NCBI RefSeq assembly: GCF_019084545.1
Contig: NZ_JAHREP010000014.1
Coordinates: 87,051-147,652, forward strand
Direction of reading: 5' to 3'
Length of the DNA stretch: 60,602 bases
Origin: Marinobacterium ramblicola
GTDB lineage: Bacteria; Pseudomonadota; Gammaproteobacteria; Pseudomonadales; Balneatricaceae
The notes beneath the pieces were generated by a model, which was not told the origin of the DNA, ran no database searches, and saw only the letters and a program-made list of their open reading frames with translations. A program made the position numbers and the translations under genes. Shown here piece after piece: positions 52,962 through 60,602 of the stretch; the first letter of the stretch is position 1; the number at the start of each line of letters is the position of its first letter.

Positions 52962-54410
52962 TTACATATCAAGTTTGATTATGTTTTCTTCATGAATTTT
53001 TAGTTCTAGAAGTTGTGCTTTTATACTTTCTGTCGCTGAACTTGCTAATATGACAAGGTCATGATCTATAGAATGGATGTGAGATGGGGCAATAATCGGA
53101 GCGCCGAATAATGAATCTCCTTGTTTTTCTAGGCTGTTATCTGCAAAAGCAACGATATTGAAGTTTCTGTTGATCTTTTCGATCACTTTATTTAAGTAGC
53201 CGCCAGTGCCAAATACAATTGCTTTAGGGTATTTTGATCTTGACGCAAGCTGATCTATTATGAATTTACATTTGCTAATCGTGATTTCTTGCCCGAACTT
53301 TTGCAAATATTGTGATTTAATACTGTCTTTATTATGTTCGCCGCGGGTTATTTCGATTAGCCCTTCGGCAACTGAAAATGGATCGTTAGGGTCTACAGAT
53401 ACTCCGGTTTTGCCATGTTCTATATATTCTGCAATACCCGTTTTTTCTGAGAATAGCAGTGGTAAGCCATTGCTTAGACACTCCACGGAGAACATGGAGT
53501 GCCCCTCATACGTGGATATTAATATGCCGGCATGAGAGATACGGGTAAGGTGCAGGATATCCTCATGTGAAAGTTTAGATACAAATAAAACGAGATCGGA
53601 TATATTTATCGACCTAGCTTGTATCTCAAGACTCCTTCGAAGCTCACCATCACCAATGATTAAGACTTTACTACCTAGTTTTTTTAATTCGTCCTGTGCT
53701 ATTGCGATAGCATCGAGTAACGTTCTGAAGTTCTTCTGGCTTACCCCTTGTTCGGACATTCTCCCCAGAGCAAATAGAGTTTTGTTTTTATTGTTTTTGC
53801 TTAATATGTCTATTATATGTGCTGATGGCTCTGGCAACAGCTCTTTTTTACGCTTATCTGGAATGTTGGGTATGATCGAGTATCTTTTTAAATAGCCTTC
53901 AACCTGTGTAAGTCCGTATTGGTCCTTGAAAAAATCTATGTAGTACTTTGTGGTAGACCAGATGTTAGGAACCTTCGATGCAAGACATTTTGCCTCGTCA
54001 AACATTCTGCTGTAGTACTCATTTGGTGTCGACGCATAGATTTCAGTTTCTGTGGCAGCGTGAATTCTGACGGCAGTTGAAACGAGAGGAATATTGAGGG
54101 TGTCGATCAGCCAGTTGCAGACATCACTGTTTTCGAACGTTTCAATAATGAGAGCATCCCAATTTGAACCAAGCTGCTCTTTAAAAATAGTTTTCATTTC
54201 ATCCCGGCTCGATCGCAGAATTGACTTTATTGCGATGTTGTCGTGAGGAGTAGGCAGTTCTGCGGGCTTAAAACTCAGAATAAGAACTTCATATCCAAGG
54301 TCAGCAACAGCGTATATGAAGTTTTCGCAAGCATGAGCGTAGCCACTGGCCGACGGGAAAAAGTCCGGCACTACATATAAGAGTCGAGAGGGTTTCGTTT
54401 TGACATTCAT
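52962..54410 (-). CDS. Family 4 glycosyltransferase with C-terminal Rossmann-like module
   Basis: Residues 1-385 form a GT-B transferase: LLYVVPDFFPSASGYAHACE at the N terminus, FALGRMSEQGVSQKNFRTLL, and SHAGILISTYEGHSMFSVEC with LPLLFSEKTGIAEYIEHGKT near the donor site. From about residue 395 a separate module starts with PKAIVFGTGGYLNKVIEKIN, then IVAFADNSLEKQGDSLFG and DLVILASSA, like those on three plus-strand island proteins. The gene is AT-rich. It lies 40 bases downstream of pseB on the same strand, so both may be one minus-strand unit with the methyltransferase. Confidence 0.86.
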   Translation of the reverse strand: MNVKTKPSRLLYVVPDFFPSASGYAHACENFIYAVADLGYEVLILSFKPAELPTPHDNIAIKSILRSSRDEMKTIFKEQLGSNWDALIIETFENSDVCNWLIDTLNIPLVSTAVRIHAATETEIYASTPNEYYSRMFDEAKCLASKVPNIWSTTKYYIDFFKDQYGLTQVEGYLKRYSIIPNIPDKRKKELLPEPSAHIIDILSKNNKNKTLFALGRMSEQGVSQKNFRTLLDAIAIAQDELKKLGSKVLIIGDGELRRSLEIQARSINISDLVLFVSKLSHEDILHLTRISHAGILISTYEGHSMFSVECLSNGLPLLFSEKTGIAEYIEHGKTGVSVDPNDPFSVAEGLIEITRGEHNKDSIKSQYLQKFGQEITISKCKFIIDQLASRSKYPKAIVFGTGGYLNKVIEKINRNFNIVAFADNSLEKQGDSLFGAPIIAPSHIHSIDHDLVILASSATESIKAQLLELKIHEENIIKLDM

Positions 54411-54450
54411 GCTTGTATTAAAGTCTATCTGTTTGCGATCCTGGTATTGA

Positions 54451-55712
<1,262 letters not shown>

Positions 55713-57152
55713 ATGGATAGTGAAAAAATTGACGCTTTGATTCTTGACGATGACCTTGAGCGCTCGTCACGGCTGGCGGAGCTTCTTGCCTTTATCGACG
55801 TTGCCGCTCATCGGTTTGACTATGTCAGCTGGCTACAGCGCGGCAGTTCGGTCGATCTCGAGAAGTTCGGCCTGATCCTGATTGGCCGCAGCAGTTTGCC
55901 GATCTCGCTGGAAAAGCTTCTGGTCGATCTCAACAGCAAAGGCCGTGTGTTGCCCAAAGTGATGCTTGAGCATTGGGGAGATGAAGAGTCCAGCTACGAT
56001 GCTCAGTCGATGGGGGTGGTAGGGGAGTTGATTCCCCCTTACCGTTACGACGATGTGCTCGATCTTATCCACCGCTGTAACCTGTTCAAGCGCTTGGGGT
56101 TGAACGCCGTCGCGCCCGAGTTTGACGGCTTCGTCGGCCAAAGCGAGGCGATTAACTCGGTAAAAAGACTGATCTCGCAGGTCGCGTCACGGGATGTGAG
56201 TGTGCTGATTACCGGCGAGTCCGGCACCGGCAAAGAGGTGGTCGCTCGCATCCTGCATGAAAACTCGCCACGCGCAGCAGGCCCCTTCGTTCCGGTGAAC
56301 TGCGGTGCAATCCCATCCGAACTGCTTGAGAGCGAACTGTTCGGCCATGAAAAAGGGGCATTCACCGGTGCTATCTCCAGCAGAGCCGGGCGTTTCGAAC
56401 TGGCCCAGGGCGGCACGCTGTTTCTTGATGAAATCGGTGATATGCCGCTGCCGATGCAGGTCAAGCTGCTGCGGGTGTTGCAGGAGCGTCAGTTCGAGCG
56501 CGTCGGTGGCAGCAAGACGCTCGATGCCGATGTGCGGATTATCACAGCGACACACAAAGACCTCGAACAGATGATCGACGAGGGCGGTTTTCGAGAGGAT
56601 CTCTATTACCGACTGAATGTTTTCCCCATCGAGATGCCGGCGTTGCGGGATCGCCTGGAGGACCTGCCGTTACTGATTAATAACCTGGCTGAGCGTTTAG
56701 CTGATCAAGGGCTGATGCCTTTTCAACTTCACGCATCCGCTGTGGAATCCCTCAAGCGCCACACCTGGTCAGGGAACGTCAGGGAACTGGCAAATCTGAT
56801 GGAGCGTCTGGCCATTATTTACCCCGGTGAGGTTGTCGGGGTATCGGAGTTACCGCCAAAATTCCGGCATCTGGATGAGCCCGATCCATCTCGCTATGAC
56901 ACTCCTCATGTCACGGATCTGTGTGCGATAGCGTCGACAGTCAAGCCAGGTGAGCGCTTGGAAAACTCTGCTGTCGTTCTGCCGGAGAAGGGGATAGAGC
57001 TGAAACCCTTTCTGGAGAAGTTGGAGCAATCGCTGATCAATCAGGCTTTGACGCGCTGTGGCAACGTGGTGGCGCGCGCCGCGGACGAGTTGGGCGTCCG
57101 CCGCACCACCCTGGTTGAAAAGATGCGTAAATACGGGATAGAGCGCCAATGA
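55713..57152 (+). CDS. fleQ: Sigma-54-dependent flagellar master regulator FleQ/FlrA
   Basis: FleQ (FlrA) is the top activator of polar flagellar genes and often also binds c-di-GMP. The 479-residue product has an N-terminal FleQ domain (1-120) lacking a standard phosphoacceptor, an AAA+ sigma-54 activation domain with Walker A GESGTGK (168-174), GAFTGA (215-220) and Walker B GTLFLDE (234-240), and a Fis-type helix-turn-helix at 455-479. It would act on the two perfect sigma-54 promoters of this window. Its stop overlaps the fleS start (ATGA), unlike the separated genes of Pseudomonas and Vibrio. Confidence 0.94.
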   Translation: MDSEKIDALILDDDLERSSRLAELLAFIDVAAHRFDYVSWLQRGSSVDLEKFGLILIGRSSLPISLEKLLVDLNSKGRVLPKVMLEHWGDEESSYDAQSMGVVGELIPPYRYDDVLDLIHRCNLFKRLGLNAVAPEFDGFVGQSEAINSVKRLISQVASRDVSVLITGESGTGKEVVARILHENSPRAAGPFVPVNCGAIPSELLESELFGHEKGAFTGAISSRAGRFELAQGGTLFLDEIGDMPLPMQVKLLRVLQERQFERVGGSKTLDADVRIITATHKDLEQMIDEGGFREDLYYRLNVFPIEMPALRDRLEDLPLLINNLAERLADQGLMPFQLHASAVESLKRHTWSGNVRELANLMERLAIIYPGEVVGVSELPPKFRHLDEPDPSRYDTPHVTDLCAIASTVKPGERLENSAVVLPEKGIELKPFLEKLEQSLINQALTRCGNVVARAADELGVRRTTLVEKMRKYGIERQ

Positions 57153-58195
57153 GCGATACGGCGAGAATCGCCGAGCTGGAGCGCGAGTTGGAGCAGTTGC
57201 GCAGCGAGCGGGACGCGGCACAACGACTTCGGCGGCTGATCGATCAGATGCCCAGCGGTGTGCTGGTAATCGACCACAAGGGCGAGATATCCGAGTGCAA
57301 TCCCGCGGCGGAATTGCTGCTGGGGGTTGAGCTGTTTGGCAAACGCTGGGTCGATGTCATTGCCGCCTGTTTTGCTCCACGGCCCGACGATGGCCATGAA
57401 GTTTCCCTGAAGAACGGCAAGCGGGTCAGTCTTGCGACCCGGGCGCTCGAAGGCGAGCCGGGGCAGCTGGTGTTCGTCTCCGATCAGACCGACACGCGGT
57501 TACTGCAGCAGAAGGTAAACCACTACCAGCGTCTGTCCGAGATGGGGCGGATGATGGCGTCGTTGGCGCATCAGGTCCGCACGCCACTGAGTGCTGCGTT
57601 GCTGTACGCCAGTCATCTGGCAGCCCCCGAGCTGACCGATGAGCAGCGGATCCGCTTTGCCGGCAAGGTCAAATCCCGGCTGACTCATCTGGAGCAGCAG
57701 GTGCGGGATATGCTGATCTTCGCCCGGGGTGAAACCAAACTGGAAAACCGGGTGACGGCCGCGCAGTTGGTCGCTCGTATCGACGATCTGCTTGATATGC
57801 CGCTGGCTCATGCCGATGCTGACTGCGGCTTTGTCAATGAGGCGCCCGAGTTGACCATTCAATGCAATCTGGAGGCACTGCTCGGCGCGATCCTGAATCT
57901 GGTGAATAACGCACTCCAGGCCAGTGGGCAGGGGGCGGAGCTGCAGATCCGGCTTAGCCATCAACCGCCCTGGCTGCGCCTGGATGTGATCGACAAGGGG
58001 CCGGGGATGGCGCCCGAGCAGATCAAGCAGGCGCTGGAGCCGTTCTATACCACCAAGTCTCATGGCACCGGGCTCGGGCTGGCCGTGGCGCAGGTGGTGG
58101 CTCGTGCGCACCACGGTGAGTTTCGCCTGACCTCGGCCCCCGGTGTCGGTACCTGTGCCACCTTTCTGCTACCCTCTGTTGAAAACGATGGATAA
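57149..58195 (+). CDS. fleS: Flagellar sensor histidine kinase FleS/FlrB
   Basis: FleS (FlrB) phosphorylates FleR to turn on hook and rod genes. The 348-residue protein is soluble, with a coiled N terminus (1-28) and a PAS domain (about 30-115, [20 protein letters not shown]). The dimerisation helix has phospho-accepting H141 in [15 protein letters not shown]. The ATPase domain shows [24 protein letters not shown] and [12 protein letters not shown]. No membrane segments are present, as in the family. It overlaps fleQ by four bases, and its end abuts or overlaps fleR. Confidence 0.94.
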   Translation: MSDTARIAELERELEQLRSERDAAQRLRRLIDQMPSGVLVIDHKGEISECNPAAELLLGVELFGKRWVDVIAACFAPRPDDGHEVSLKNGKRVSLATRALEGEPGQLVFVSDQTDTRLLQQKVNHYQRLSEMGRMMASLAHQVRTPLSAALLYASHLAAPELTDEQRIRFAGKVKSRLTHLEQQVRDMLIFARGETKLENRVTAAQLVARIDDLLDMPLAHADADCGFVNEAPELTIQCNLEALLGAILNLVNNALQASGQGAELQIRLSHQPPWLRLDVIDKGPGMAPEQIKQALEPFYTTKSHGTGLGLAVAQVVARAHHGEFRLTSAPGVGTCATFLLPSVENDG

Positions 58196-58202
58196 CCCCC
58201 TT

Positions 58203-59600
<1,398 letters not shown>

Positions 59601-59910
59601 CTCCCAAGACGCTAACCCCCGACTATACTGCGTTAGGTTGCGAGTTTGGTCTTAACTGTGTGTAAGTGGTTACTAACTCTGAATGCCTTTGTCCTTTAGT
59701 CTAACTGTCGATAGACCAATGTCTAATTCAGGGATGAAGCACCGCTCAAGTATAACTTTAATAAGAGCTAGATTACTCAAGCGGCGGCATACAAGAGCAA
59801 TTACAACAGGCCGTGCCGCACCCGTATCGCTGCTTCTGCGCCTCCATGCGCCCGCAGCATACGGTACATCCTGCACATAACAACAAGTTTCCAAGGCTAG
59901 GGGCACCACA
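59601..59910. other. 310-base intergenic region between fleR and acs
   Basis: No gene, tRNA or strong terminator is visible. The leftmost part should end the fleQSR transcript, but no hairpin with a T-run is present. The rest must carry the acs promoter. A weak dyad GTCTA/TAGAC lies near 59699-59715. I recognise no riboswitch or repeated operator. Confidence 0.45.
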
Positions 59911-60602
59911 ATGAGTGAAGAGAAAGTCTATCCGGCAGATCCGGCGTTCGTTGCCAATGCGCATATCGACGGTGAGAAGTATGCCGCGATGTATGAGCAG
60001 TCGATCAACGATCCGGATACCTTCTGGGGCGAGCAGGGCAAACGACTGGACTGGTTCACGCCGTACACCAGGGTCAAGAACACCTCCTTCGATCCGCACA
60101 ACGTCTCCATCAAGTGGTTCGAGGACGGTACGCTGAACGCCAGCTACAACTGTCTCGACCGTCACCTGGAAACCCGCGGCGACCAGGTCGCGATCATCTG
60201 GGAGGGCGACGATCCCAGCGAAGATGAAAAGATCACCTACCGCGACCTGCACGAGCGCGTCTGCCGTTTCGCCAACGTGCTCAAGGCGCAGGGGATCGAG
60301 AAGGGCGACGTGGTCACCCTCTATCTGCCGATGATCCCGGAAGCGGCGGTGGCGATGCTGGCCTGTGCCCGCATCGGTGCCGTGCACTCCATCGTCTTCG
60401 GCGGTTTCTCGCCGGAAGCGCTGGCGGCCCGTATCGAGGGCGCCAACTCCAAGCTGGTGATCACCTCCAACTACTCGCTGCGCGGCGGCAAGGTGGTGCC
60501 GCTGAAGGAGAACGTCGACAAGGCGCTGAAACACCCGGGCGCCGCGGCCTGTGCCAAGAAAGTGGTGGTCGTCAAGCGCGTCGACAAGGATGTGGCCTGG
60601 GA
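59911..60602 (+). CDS. acs: Acetyl-CoA synthetase Acs (5' part, cut by window end)
   Basis: Acs makes acetyl-CoA from acetate, ATP and CoA. The visible 230 residues are the N-terminal domain: [60 protein letters not shown] and [20 protein letters not shown], all typical of the roughly 650-residue enzyme. The catalytic lysine region lies beyond the window. The ATG at 59911 has a weak GGGGCACC Shine-Dalgarno region. The protein-deacetylase-like gene at 5.4-6.3 kb is not adjacent, and any link to Acs control would be guesswork. Confidence 0.95.
   Translation, partial: MSEEKVYPADPAFVANAHIDGEKYAAMYEQSINDPDTFWGEQGKRLDWFTPYTRVKNTSFDPHNVSIKWFEDGTLNASYNCLDRHLETRGDQVAIIWEGDDPSEDEKITYRDLHERVCRFANVLKAQGIEKGDVVTLYLPMIPEAAVAMLACARIGAVHSIVFGGFSPEALAARIEGANSKLVITSNYSLRGGKVVPLKENVDKALKHPGAAACAKKVVVVKRVDKDVAW

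Overview
This window looks like a chromosome segment of a motile, polarly flagellated marine-type gammaproteobacterium, probably Oceanospirillales-like or Pseudomonas-like. The grounds are the flagellar gene order (flgN-flgM-flgA / cheV-cheR / flgBCDE / flgFGHIJ / flgKL / flaG-fliD-fliS / fliC / fleQ-fleS-fleR), perfect sigma-54 and good sigma-28 flagellar promoters, and a sodium-pumping oxaloacetate decarboxylase operon (oadGAB). The genus cannot be fixed from the sequence alone.

Layout. 1-8.4 kb holds housekeeping genes: tRNA-Arg(ACG), thiI, oadGAB, a class II histone-deacetylase-like hydrolase on the minus strand, a pseudo-receiver/TPR protein and tRNA-Arg(CCT) on the minus strand. 8.4-12 kb is the flagellar checkpoint and chemotaxis block: flgN, flgM and flgA on the minus strand, cheV and cheR on the plus strand. 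12.1-23.6 kb holds the rod, hook, ring and junction genes, led by sigma-54 promoters before flgB and flgF and a sigma-28 promoter before flgK. 23.6-27.1 kb holds flaG-fliD-fliS and one short flagellin gene, each unit with a sigma-28 promoter. 27.1-55.5 kb is a large glycosylation island. 55.7-59.6 kb holds the master regulators fleQ, fleS and fleR in one overlapping operon. The window ends inside acs (acetyl-CoA synthetase).

The island carries two Maf (DUF115) motility-associated glycosyltransferase candidates next to fliC and every step from UDP-GlcNAc to CMP-pseudaminic acid (pseC, F, I, G, H together; pseB about 20 kb away on the other strand). Embedded with the pse genes is an acyl-handling cassette: an acyl carrier protein, a FabG-like reductase, an AMP-forming acyl ligase, and homologues of LuxE and LuxC without luxAB. 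A third block holds glycosyltransferases, UDP-galactopyranose mutase, methyltransferases, a HAD protein, an asparagine-synthetase-like amidotransferase and a sulfotransferase. Four otherwise unrelated proteins of this block carry a similar small nucleotide-binding-like module. Its right end (about 51.2-54.4 kb) is visibly AT-rich, which suggests later acquisition.

The most interesting parts are (1) the LuxC/LuxE/ACP/ligase/FabG cassette inside the pseudaminic acid operon, which may load or reduce an acyl group on the flagellar sugar, and (2) the repeated Rossmann-like module fused to different island enzymes. No transposase, integrase, CRISPR array or rRNA was seen.
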